Assembly: GCA_030706015.1 (NCBI GenBank)
Contig: JAUZPI010000165.1
Location: 1-5,094 of the forward strand
Source of the DNA: Bacillota bacterium
GTDB taxonomy: Bacteria; Bacillota; Clostridia; Clostridiales; Clostridiaceae
Direction of reading: 5' to 3'
Length of the DNA stretch: 5,094 bases
Shown here: piece after piece, positions 1 to 5,094 of the stretch
Layout: each line of letters begins with the position of its first letter
How positions within the stretch are numbered: position 1 is the first letter of the stretch
The notes under the pieces: model-generated
What the model was told of the DNA's origin: nothing
The model's input: the letters and a program-made list of their open reading frames with translations, nothing else
The model's database searches: none
Program-made: the position numbers and the translations under genes

Positions 1-128
1 AATGTGAAATATTCACCATCTTCATTGGAATCAAAGCTTTTCTTTACTACTTGTTTTTCATCCCAAAACTTAAGTACATCTTGTTCCATTTGTACAAAAG
101 TTTTAGAAGAATCTACCTTCTTATACAT
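1..128 (-). CDS. ileS: Isoleucyl-tRNA synthetase, N-terminal fragment (cut by window edge)
   Basis: Class I aminoacyl-tRNA synthetase that charges tRNA-Ile in the cytoplasm. Only the first 42 codons are in the window, reading from ATG at 126-128 toward base 1. The protein begins MYKKVDSSKTFVQMEQDVLK and runs on through FW and ends GEYFT, which is the N-terminal pattern of clostridial IleRS just before the segment that leads to the HIGH motif; the HIGH and KMSKS motifs lie outside the window. The start is set by AAAGGTGG (137-144, minus strand) 8 nt upstream. The match to IleRS rests on remembered family sequence, but it is independently supported by the upstream T-box leader, whose specifier is the isoleucine codon AUC. 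ValRS or LeuRS would be the alternatives; their T-boxes would show GUC or CUC. The start resembles the IleS2 (eukaryote-like) branch, but this is inference from a short fragment. Confidence 0.9.
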   Translation of the reverse strand, partial: MYKKVDSSKTFVQMEQDVLKFWDEKQVVKKSFDSNEDGEYFT

Positions 129-136
129 TGATTTAT

Positions 137-144
137 CCACCTTT
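137..144 (-). promoter_or_regulatory. Ribosome binding site of ileS
   Basis: AAAGGTGG on the minus strand, 8 nt before the ileS ATG at 126-128. It is a good match to the anti-Shine-Dalgarno sequence and fixes the start of the truncated gene. It lies well beyond the T-box terminator, so attenuation here acts on transcription and not by hiding this site. Confidence 0.85.
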
Positions 145-257
145 CTATCATGGTTAGTTATATGAAAATATATTACTTACTATAACTGGATATCATTATT
201 TTAATTATTACCAGGTGATATAAAAAAATAACATTTCAAAATTGTACTGTACGCAAT

Positions 258-288
258 AAAAAAACTCCGCCTTACTTAGGACGAAGTT
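258..288 (-). terminator. T-box intrinsic terminator upstream of ileS
   Basis: On the minus strand AACUUCGUC (280-288) pairs with GGCGGAGUU (263-271) with two G-U pairs, and a run of U follows (258-264 overlapping the stem foot). The 5' arm shares UUCGU and its neighbours with the antiterminator, so the two structures cannot form together. This is the default OFF structure when charged tRNA-Ile is abundant. Confidence 0.9.
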
Positions 289-536
289 ACATTCGCTATA
301 CCACCTATGGTTTAATTTTCAAGTACAATTGCACAAAAAACACAGGTTCATAACCTTAATTCAAGTACATATTATACCCTATTCTTTAACGCAGAATTAC
401 GAAGCAGCCTACTATCAATTTTATTTCAGCCCTCGGCTCCTAGGTGATTTTCTTTAAATCTTAGCTGCGGGCTCACACCATGCCCCGCTCTCTTTAAGCA
501 TACAATCTAAATACTTATCCTAATCACAGCCATTGT
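258..536 (-). ncRNA. T-box riboswitch (tRNA-Ile sensing leader of ileS)
   Basis: Leader RNA that binds tRNA-Ile and lets transcription continue into ileS when the tRNA is uncharged. Reading the minus strand, the base of Stem I pairs GGCU (528-531) with AGCC (435-438), and then UAGG (519-522) with CCUA (441-444). Directly before CCUA is a specifier loop holding AUC (446-448, Ile) followed by A. The Stem I tip contains AGAGAG (488-493) and a GCGGG/CCCGC stem (484-488 with 467-471) enclosing a GGUGUGA-type loop. AGUAGG and GCGUUA, the paired Stem II motifs, follow. A short Stem III (AGGUU/AACCU) lies at 344-356. The T-box sequence AGGUGGUAUAGCG (294-306) carries UGGU, complementary to the ACCA end expected of tRNA-Ile. 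UAGG/CCUA and GCGAA/UUCGU form the antiterminator (277-307), which excludes the terminator. Pairings were found by eye. Confidence 0.93.
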
Positions 537-562
537 TTTTATCATTTAACAATTTAAAACTT

Positions 563-591
563 ATTATATTATAATAACCTTCAATTGTCAA
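563..591 (-). promoter_or_regulatory. Promoter of the ileS T-box leader
   Basis: Minus-strand TTGACA (586-591) and TATAAT (563-568) are both perfect matches to the housekeeping sigma-A consensus, with an ideal 17-bp spacer. Transcription should start near A555, about 20 nt before Stem I of the T-box. A second TATAAT at 568-573 would leave only a 12-bp spacer and is unlikely to be used. A strong constitutive promoter is what a leader controlled by attenuation needs. Confidence 0.88.
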
Positions 592-607
592 TGACTTATA
601 TTTTCTC

Positions 608-634
608 ATTCAATAACCCATAGGCATATTGAAT
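608..634. repeat. 8-bp perfect inverted repeat upstream of ileS promoter
   Basis: ATTCAATA (608-615) and TATTGAAT (627-634) are perfect reverse complements separated by 11 bases. The element lies between the end of the CPBP gene (672) and the ileS -35 box (586-591). Neither strand has a T-tract after the stem, so it does not look like a standard intrinsic terminator. It may be a weak terminator of the CPBP transcript, an operator, or chance in AT-rich DNA. Confidence 0.4.
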
Positions 635-671
635 AATCTCAGAGTATGTAACTATATATAAGTATCACCCT

Positions 672-1574
672 TCAATACATTATATTCACAGCTGTAACTA
701 CTATAATTGCAATAATGGCCGGAATATACTCTTCCTTCCAATTCCTCTTCTCAAGGAAAATTACATTAGACAGTACTAGTGTCCTTCTATCTATATCAAT
801 AGTCATCCTTCGTCTAACTAAATTAAATATCTGCATTCTTTTTATGATCATAAATATGCCCACAGCACATATTAAACACAATATAATGCTGAGGAATAAA
901 CCAAAACTCCTTGTTAATGGATTTATGCCGAAAATACCTTTTTCAATATTGGAGTTAATTAAAATTATACTTCCCAAATTAATGGTAAAGCTTGCGATTA
1001 TAGATGATAATATTGATTTTGACATGTATACTAAATATGCAAACACTATTCCAAGCAAGAAATTAGAAAGAATTTGTGTATAATTCATATATAAGGCTGC
1101 AAAGAATACAGCGGTTATTATAGCTGACTTTTTTATGTTTATATTCTTGTAGCCGCTTAATACCACACCTCTTATTGCCATCTCTTCCCCAATTGCTGAA
1201 ACAATAAATAAAGGAATCAACGCTGCAATTGAATATCCACTTTTACTTATAATACCAAGACTTGTACTTCTATTAAACAATATTGCAGTAGTATTACTCA
1301 TAATTACATTAATAGGAAGTATACACAATGATATTGCCAATGTGAAAACGATGTCTTTCAATGATAATTTATTTAACTTGAGAACTTCTTTAACGGATTG
1401 ATTAGTTATCTTTATATAGATTATCATCGGAACTATTAAAAACATAACTTGACTAATATAAAGCAATTCGGGAAAGCTTAAATGCCTTTCAAACCCACTC
1501 AATAGAAACCTGTTTGCCAGCTGCAGCAATACAACAACTAAAAAAAATATATTCACTCCAAAAATCTTTCTCAT
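672..1574 (-). CDS. CPBP (Abi/Rce1-like) family membrane protein with altered active site
   Basis: A 300-residue polytopic membrane protein of the CPBP intramembrane protease family (Rce1/CAAX type II, also called Abi). About eight or nine hydrophobic segments are visible, near residues 7-26, 37-56, 75-100, 114-130, 150-166, 170-208, 223-245 and 284-300. Motif 1 (EExxxR) is intact as GEEMAIRG with E130, E131 and R135. Motif 2 aligns closely (FFAALYMNYTQ against the usual FxxxH) but the histidine is Tyr162. Motif 3 reads SFTIN: the usual His is Ser195, while Asn199 is kept. A basic loop, RRRMTIDIDRR (254-264), precedes the last hydrophobic segment. ATG is supported by GGAGGG (1581-1586), 6 nt upstream. 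Characterised bacterial relatives process peptides or give bacteriocin self-immunity; no bacteriocin gene is seen here and the substrate is unknown. It is divergent from the hydrolase gene at 1722 and may be a non-catalytic member. Confidence 0.85.
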   Translation of the reverse strand: MRKIFGVNIFFLVVVLLQLANRFLLSGFERHLSFPELLYISQVMFLIVPMIIYIKITNQSVKEVLKLNKLSLKDIVFTLAISLCILPINVIMSNTTAILFNRSTSLGIISKSGYSIAALIPLFIVSAIGEEMAIRGVVLSGYKNINIKKSAIITAVFFAALYMNYTQILSNFLLGIVFAYLVYMSKSILSSIIASFTINLGSIILINSNIEKGIFGINPLTRSFGLFLSIILCLICAVGIFMIIKRMQIFNLVRRRMTIDIDRRTLVLSNVIFLEKRNWKEEYIPAIIAIIVVTAVNIMY

Positions 1575-1657
1575 ATTACGCCCTCCATTCCCATTTTATG
1601 TAAATACATATATTTATTATTCTACGTTGATTTATTTTTTCCTCTATTTCTTTTATC

Positions 1658-1690
1658 AGTAGTATAAAATTATAATTTGTATATACTACT
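1658..1690. promoter_or_regulatory. Inverted repeat and candidate divergent promoter/operator
   Basis: AGTAGTATA (1658-1666) and TATACTACT (1682-1690) are perfect 9-bp inverted repeats with a 15-bp spacer. The spacer itself contains a 12-bp palindrome, AAATTATAATTT (1667-1678). TATAAT occurs here on both strands: plus at 1671-1676, and minus at 1669-1674. The minus one has TTGATA (1690-1695) 15 bp upstream, a slightly short spacer, and could drive the CPBP gene. The plus one has no good -35 but could drive the hydrolase gene. The symmetry would suit a dimeric repressor covering both promoters; this is inference. Confidence 0.4.
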
Positions 1691-1707
1691 ATCAATGCAA
1701 TTTTTTA

Positions 1708-1714
1708 AAAGGAG
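1708..1714 (+). promoter_or_regulatory. Ribosome binding site that sets a GTG start
   Basis: AAAGGAGG ends at 1714 and lies 7 nt before GTG at 1722-1724. The same frame is open upstream to a TTG at 1677 and includes an ATG at 1695, but neither has a ribosome binding site of this quality, and the upstream frame overlaps the putative promoter and inverted repeat. GTG is therefore taken as the start. Confidence 0.88.
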
Positions 1715-1721
1715 GAGTTTC

Positions 1722-2360
1722 GTGGAAATTACTTGGCTTGGTCACTCATCTTTCCTAATAAAGAATAAAGCTGGAACCACTATACTTACAGACCCTTTCA
1801 ATGATAGCGTTGGTTACTCGGTTTTCAACGGTTATGCAGACATAGTTACCATAAGTCATCACCATTTTGATCATTCATGTGCTGAAGCCGTTCTAGGCAA
1901 TCCTGAAATCATTGATGCAGTTGGAATATTTGATATAAAGGATGTTCAGATTGTGGGCCTTCCATCCTATCATGATAAGATGGAAGGAGCACTGAGAGGA
2001 AAAAATACCATTTACATATATAAAATTGATGATTACAGAGTATGCCATCTAGGTGACTTAGGGCATTTTCTTTCAGAAGATGATCTAGATAAAATAGGAG
2101 CTGTTGATATATTATTTATTCCTGTTGGCGGAAACTTCACCATAGATGGAGCTGAAGCTTCTGAAATAGCAAAAAAAATAAACAGCCATCTTATAATACC
2201 TATGCACTATAAAACGGCTGCACTTAATTTTCCCCTAGAGGGAGTAGAATCCTTTATTACTTATATGAAGAATGGTGAAAGAATTAATAGCTGCACCTTG
2301 GAAATAACCGAAAAGCTGGAAGATACTAATTTAGTTAAAATTTTAGACTATAAAAACTAA
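1722..2360 (+). CDS. Metallo-beta-lactamase-fold metal-dependent hydrolase (UlaG/YtkL-like)
   Basis: A soluble 212-residue hydrolase of the metallo-beta-lactamase superfamily, in the UlaG/YtkL (UPF0173, COG2220) group. It starts MEITWLGHSSFLI, the typical short beta-strand opening of this group, followed by TDPF near residue 23. The HxHxDH metal motif is complete as SHHHFDH (H46, H48, D50, H51). Further expected ligands are H84 (SYHD), D112 in HLGDLGH (109-115) and H162 in IPMHY (159-163). The GGNFTIDGAEA segment (136-146) is also typical. The protein has the normal length and no signal peptide, so it should be cytoplasmic with a binuclear Zn or Mn site. UlaG itself is a lactonase acting on ascorbate-6-phosphate, but no ascorbate genes are present and most relatives have no known substrate, so none is assigned. 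It is transcribed alone, divergent from the CPBP gene and convergent with nrdG. Confidence 0.9.
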   Translation: MEITWLGHSSFLIKNKAGTTILTDPFNDSVGYSVFNGYADIVTISHHHFDHSCAEAVLGNPEIIDAVGIFDIKDVQIVGLPSYHDKMEGALRGKNTIYIYKIDDYRVCHLGDLGHFLSEDDLDKIGAVDILFIPVGGNFTIDGAEASEIAKKINSHLIIPMHYKTAALNFPLEGVESFITYMKNGERINSCTLEITEKLEDTNLVKILDYKN

Positions 2361-2405
2361 CGCTGTTTATCAAATTCATAATATATGAAGAAATAAACAG
2401 CGTTA
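2351..2405 (-). terminator. Hairpin terminator of the nrdDG operon, overlapping the hydrolase stop codon
   Basis: TAACGCTGTTTAT (2358-2370) and ATAAACAGCGTTA (2393-2405) form a perfect 13-bp stem. The 22-nt loop holds a further 6-bp stem (TTCATA 2375-2380 with TATGAA 2384-2389). On the minus strand the stem is followed by G and five U (2352-2356), 15 nt past the nrdG stop, which fits an intrinsic terminator for nrdDG. On the plus strand A-rich sequence follows instead of U. The TAA stop of the hydrolase gene (2358-2360) lies inside the stem, so the hairpin also ends that mRNA's reading frame and may help stop or protect it. Confidence 0.82.
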
Positions 2406-2419
2406 AAAATTCTAAGTAT

Positions 2420-2935
2420 TTAAAAATTAATTAATACAATTTTACCACTTTGTAAACTATCCTGAATATTTATGATTCTTTGGTTTTCGGATCCTCTATA
2501 TCTCAAATTTGCACTATATTTATCTTCTTCAAATTTCCCGTCAACTAGTACATCTATATTTGATAAGAGCTCATTCCACCCTGCTCTCTTATCCTTGTTT
2601 TCTAAGATATATTCAAAAGTGTATCCTGTATAGCACCATATATTTAAGCCAAGTGCTTTTATATTTGGCGCCATATAAGAAAATTTATCAGCTTGTTCCC
2701 ATGGATCTCCTCCGCTAAAGGTTACTCCCTTTAAAAAAGGATTATCCTTTATGTCTTCTATTATATCGTCCATGTTCATAAATTCTCCGCCCTCAAGCGA
2801 ATGAGTGTCCTCATTGAAGCATCCCTTACACTTATGTTTGCAGCCTTGGGCAAATATTACTCTTCTGAGTCCAGGACCATTTACCAAACTTTCATATGCT
2901 ATACCAGAAAGTCTGACCATCTTTTCATAACCCAT
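2420..2935 (-). CDS. nrdG: Anaerobic ribonucleoside-triphosphate reductase activating protein
   Basis: Radical SAM activase of class III ribonucleotide reductase. It uses a [4Fe-4S] cluster and S-adenosylmethionine to abstract a hydrogen from NrdD and create its glycyl radical; the enzyme works in the cytoplasm without oxygen. The 171-residue protein has the cluster motif CxxxCxxC at C32, C36 and C39 (GCKHKCKGC) very near the N-terminus, as in NrdG. The SAM-binding GGDP motif follows at 75-78 (FSGGDPWEQ), then WCYTGY (100-105), VDGKFE (131-136) and RGSENQRIIN (147-156), all characteristic of NrdG. Its length is slightly above the roughly 155 residues of E. coli NrdG. ATG at 2933-2935 is preceded by AGAGGTGG with a 5-nt gap, which favours it over the internal Met6. 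It follows nrdD after 22 bp and is surely cotranscribed with it. Confidence 0.96.
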   Translation of the reverse strand: MGYEKMVRLSGIAYESLVNGPGLRRVIFAQGCKHKCKGCFNEDTHSLEGGEFMNMDDIIEDIKDNPFLKGVTFSGGDPWEQADKFSYMAPNIKALGLNIWCYTGYTFEYILENKDKRAGWNELLSNIDVLVDGKFEEDKYSANLRYRGSENQRIINIQDSLQSGKIVLINF

Positions 2936-2957
2936 TTAGTCCACCTCTAAAATATAG

Positions 2958-5069
2958 TTATACATGGTAGATTTGTTTTCCTGTTGCCTGCGATACTCTG
3001 TCAGCTCTTTCAGCATATTTTCCTTGTCCAAATCTTTCGTCCAAGCTTAAGTATCCTGTTACCCTTGAAACACCTTGAATATCATAGCTTCCGCATTCTG
3101 GACATCTTGATTCTCCATTGTGTAAATATGTACCGCATGCTCTACAGTATCTTATGTGGAAATTTATACCCATATAACTAATGTTTGTATTTTTGTAGGC
3201 ATAGTTAATGATATCCATAATAGTTTCACCATCTGGATAATCATCTAGCTCAATATAACTTATATGTCCACCATTACACAATTTGTGATATGGTGCTTCT
3301 ATATTTATCTTATCCTTTATAGAAATAGGGAAGCCTACTGGTACATGATAACTATTAGTATAATAGTCCTTATCTGTTACACCAGGTATTTCTCCAAATA
3401 TAGCTCTATCCTTTACTATAAATTTACCGCTAAGACCTTCAGCAGGTGTTGCATAGCAGCTCCAATTAAGTCTTGTTTCTTCAGTAATTTTATCTGTATA
3501 CTCTCTAATATATGATATTATTTTTACCCCTAATTCTTTTACTTCCTCATCTTCTCCATGATGTTTTCCAGTTAAAGCTATAAGTGTTTCCGCAAGACCT
3601 ATAAAGCCAATTCCCCAGGTTCCTTGTTTAAGTATTGGTTCTATAGTATCCTCAGGAGTAAGATTTTCTGAACCTTTCATTAATCCTTGACCTGCTACAA
3701 AAGGTAAATCCTTAACCTTTAATCTTTTTAACACATTATATCTATCTAAAAGACTTTCTTTTGCAAGATCAAGTTTAGCATGTAAAAGAGAAAAGAATTT
3801 TTCAACATCTCCCTTTGCTAATATTCCTATCCTTGGAAGATTTATAGTTGTAGGAGCTATGTTACCTCTTCCTTTAGTTCCTGGTTCACCGTTAATATTT
3901 GAGCATACATAGGTTCTGCATCCCATAGTTGCAGGAACCACACCCATGTCATAATATTTTTTATTAAAGTCAGAATCTATATTCATAAATGTTGGATTCA
4001 TTCTCTTAGCTGCAACCCTGCATGCAAGTTTATATAGATAATAATACGGATCTGCTGGTTCTCTATTTACTCCTTCTTTAACTCTAAAGATTATATTTGG
4101 GAATATAGGCTGTTCTCCAAGTCCTAAGCCTTTTTCGTATTCAATTAGGAATATTTCACATACAAGTGCAGCATCCTCTGAATTTGGAATTCCTAAATTT
4201 ATTGAACTAAATGGAACCTGAGAGCCTGCTCTAGAGTGCATAGTATTTAAATTATATACTATCCCTTGCATGGACTGCTCAATAGCCCTTCTAAGCTTTC
4301 TTTCCACTATTTCATCTATCTTCGCTTCCTCAACCCCTAGCTCAATAAGTTCTTGTCTAATTTGTTGTCTTGTTGGATCAACAAATTCGCCCATATCATT
4401 ATCAAAGTCAGGATGAGATTGTCCACCGAACATATCATTTTGTGTTGACTGCAAAAGTATACATGAAAGTTCTGCTGCTGACTCAATTCTTTTTGGAGGT
4501 CTTATATTTCCGTAACCGGTATTAAACCCTCTAACAAGTATTTCTTTTGTTGGTATATGTAAACAATTCGTAGTTAAATTGTAACTATCTAAGTCATGAT
4601 AATATACATCTCCATTTTCATGTGCTTTAGCCAGCCACTTAGGCATGGCAGCTAAATTATGCCACTTATTGGATTCACTAGCTATTCTAAGAAGTTTAGA
4701 ACTGAAATTATTACCTACGTTTGCATTATCCCTATCCGTTTCAATTCCTATCTGTTGAATAACCTTCATAAGATCAGATTTTATTTCTCTTACTTTTGTT
4801 CTTTCTTTTCTATAGTTACTATACGCCCTACCTATTTCTTCATATCCGTTTTCTAATAAAGTTTCTTCTACTTTATTTTGAATATCCTCAACATTGATTC
4901 TTTCCTCATTAATCTCTTCAAGCTTCTTGATAACCTTTTGTGTTAGCTCTAAGGCTTCACTTTCTTTAATATTAAATCCTATTTCATCCGACGAGCCTTT
5001 AATGGCATTAGTTACTTTGACAGAATTAAAACCTACTTCTCTTCCGTCTCTCTTCACAACATGTAGCAT
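2958..5069 (-). CDS. nrdD: Anaerobic (class III) ribonucleoside-triphosphate reductase, catalytic subunit
   Basis: Glycyl-radical enzyme that reduces ribonucleoside triphosphates to deoxyribonucleotides for DNA synthesis under anaerobic conditions. The 703-residue protein is full length. Residues 3-92 form a single ATP-cone (VVKRDGR at 4-10), the allosteric site for dATP/ATP control of overall activity. The catalytic barrel holds C169 (TTNCLH) and C384 (TMGCRTYVC), the two cysteines that by position and context should be the active-site pair; this pair suggests the formate-using branch, which is inference. The C-terminal zinc site is complete: C642 and C645 (CRAC), C656 and C659 (CPEC). The radical-bearing glycine is G672 in RVTGYL (codon at 3054-3056), followed by the usual basic tail. 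ATG at 5067-5069 is preceded by GGGGG (5079-5083) 9 nt away, and the opening MLHVVKRDGR is typical, so the start is secure. It is followed by nrdG and probably controlled by NrdR. Confidence 0.97.
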   Translation of the reverse strand: MLHVVKRDGREVGFNSVKVTNAIKGSSDEIGFNIKESEALELTQKVIKKLEEINEERINVEDIQNKVEETLLENGYEEIGRAYSNYRKERTKVREIKSDLMKVIQQIGIETDRDNANVGNNFSSKLLRIASESNKWHNLAAMPKWLAKAHENGDVYYHDLDSYNLTTNCLHIPTKEILVRGFNTGYGNIRPPKRIESAAELSCILLQSTQNDMFGGQSHPDFDNDMGEFVDPTRQQIRQELIELGVEEAKIDEIVERKLRRAIEQSMQGIVYNLNTMHSRAGSQVPFSSINLGIPNSEDAALVCEIFLIEYEKGLGLGEQPIFPNIIFRVKEGVNREPADPYYYLYKLACRVAAKRMNPTFMNIDSDFNKKYYDMGVVPATMGCRTYVCSNINGEPGTKGRGNIAPTTINLPRIGILAKGDVEKFFSLLHAKLDLAKESLLDRYNVLKRLKVKDLPFVAGQGLMKGSENLTPEDTIEPILKQGTWGIGFIGLAETLIALTGKHHGEDEEVKELGVKIISYIREYTDKITEETRLNWSCYATPAEGLSGKFIVKDRAIFGEIPGVTDKDYYTNSYHVPVGFPISIKDKINIEAPYHKLCNGGHISYIELDDYPDGETIMDIINYAYKNTNISYMGINFHIRYCRACGTYLHNGESRCPECGSYDIQGVSRVTGYLSLDERFGQGKYAERADRVSQATGKQIYHV

Positions 5070-5085
5070 TTATCTCAACCCCCGC

Positions 5086-5094
5086 ACACTATAT
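5086..5094. promoter_or_regulatory. Partial NrdR box upstream of nrdD (cut by window edge)
   Basis: ACACTATAT matches the first nine positions of the 16-bp palindromic NrdR consensus (acaCwAtATaTwGtgt), and the rest would lie beyond the window. It sits 16 bp before the nrdD start codon and just upstream of the ribosome binding site. NrdR is the ATP-cone repressor of ribonucleotide reductase operons in many bacteria, so a box at this place is expected. Only half the site is visible, hence moderate confidence. Confidence 0.6.

Noticed and set aside
715..1083. Open frame on the plus strand, 122 codons, opposite the CPBP gene
   Set aside because: It is fully antisense to a recognisable membrane protein, has no good ribosome binding site, and its protein has no recognisable features.
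672..1574. Reading the Abi-type CPBP gene as part of a phage-defence system
   Set aside because: The Abi name covers a broad membrane protease family. There are no neighbouring toxin, nuclease, reverse transcriptase or mobile genes here, and the neighbour across the intergenic region is an ordinary metabolic-type hydrolase.
1677..1721. 15-residue N-terminal extension of the hydrolase from TTG at 1677 or ATG at 1695
   Set aside because: No ribosome binding site precedes these codons and the extension covers the candidate promoter; the GTG at 1722 has a strong site and gives the usual start of the family.
2509..2718. Plus-strand open frame opposite nrdG
   Set aside because: Antisense shadow of the well-supported nrdG gene, with no ribosome binding site or recognisable protein.
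2984..4856. Three plus-strand open frames (2984-3181, 3264-3515, 4659-4856) opposite nrdD
   Set aside because: All are antisense to conserved nrdD coding sequence and arise from AT-rich codon use; none has supporting signals.
1..5094. CRISPR array, insertion sequence, tRNA or rRNA gene
   Set aside because: I saw no spaced direct repeats, transposase reading frame, terminal inverted repeats or tRNA cloverleaf. The CCA-like and tRNA-like signals at 290-310 belong to the T-box.

Overview
This AT-rich window looks like chromosomal DNA from a low-GC, anaerobic Firmicute, most likely a Clostridium or a close relative. The grounds are base composition, strong GGAGG/AGGTGG-type ribosome binding sites, a T-box-controlled isoleucyl-tRNA synthetase, and a class III (strictly anaerobic) ribonucleotide reductase operon. 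I cannot name the species. Nothing here suggests a phage, transposon or CRISPR locus.

Layout from left to right. (1) Bases 1-128, minus strand: the first 42 codons of isoleucyl-tRNA synthetase, cut by the window edge. (2) Bases 129-671 hold no gene. They carry the ileS control region: a near-consensus promoter (TTGACA-17-TATAAT, minus strand), then a complete T-box leader with an AUC (Ile) specifier, an antiterminator and a competing intrinsic terminator, then about 130 nt of leader to the start codon. A small palindrome lies just upstream of the promoter. (3) Bases 672-1574, minus: a multi-pass CPBP/Rce1-family (Abi) membrane protein that keeps the glutamate motif but has lost both expected active-site histidines. 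(4) Bases 1575-1721: a divergent intergenic region with a perfect 9-bp inverted repeat around TATAAT-like boxes. (5) Bases 1722-2360, plus: a metallo-beta-lactamase-fold hydrolase of the UlaG/YtkL type, starting at GTG. (6) Bases 2351-2405: a strong hairpin that overlaps the hydrolase stop codon and has its U-tract on the minus strand, so it best serves as terminator of the opposing operon. (7) Bases 2420-5069, minus: nrdG and nrdD, the activase and the catalytic subunit of anaerobic ribonucleotide reductase, 22 bp apart and in the order nrdD-nrdG. The last nine bases of the window match the first nine positions of a NrdR box.

Functionally, nrdD and nrdG form one system: NrdG installs the glycyl radical on NrdD, which then reduces ribonucleotides for DNA synthesis without oxygen. 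The ileS leader senses uncharged tRNA-Ile. The CPBP protein and the hydrolase are divergent singletons with no evident tie to either system. I see no clearly new multi-gene system. The best second-look items are the histidine-less CPBP protein, the inverted repeat between the divergent genes, the overlapping terminator and the truncated NrdR box.
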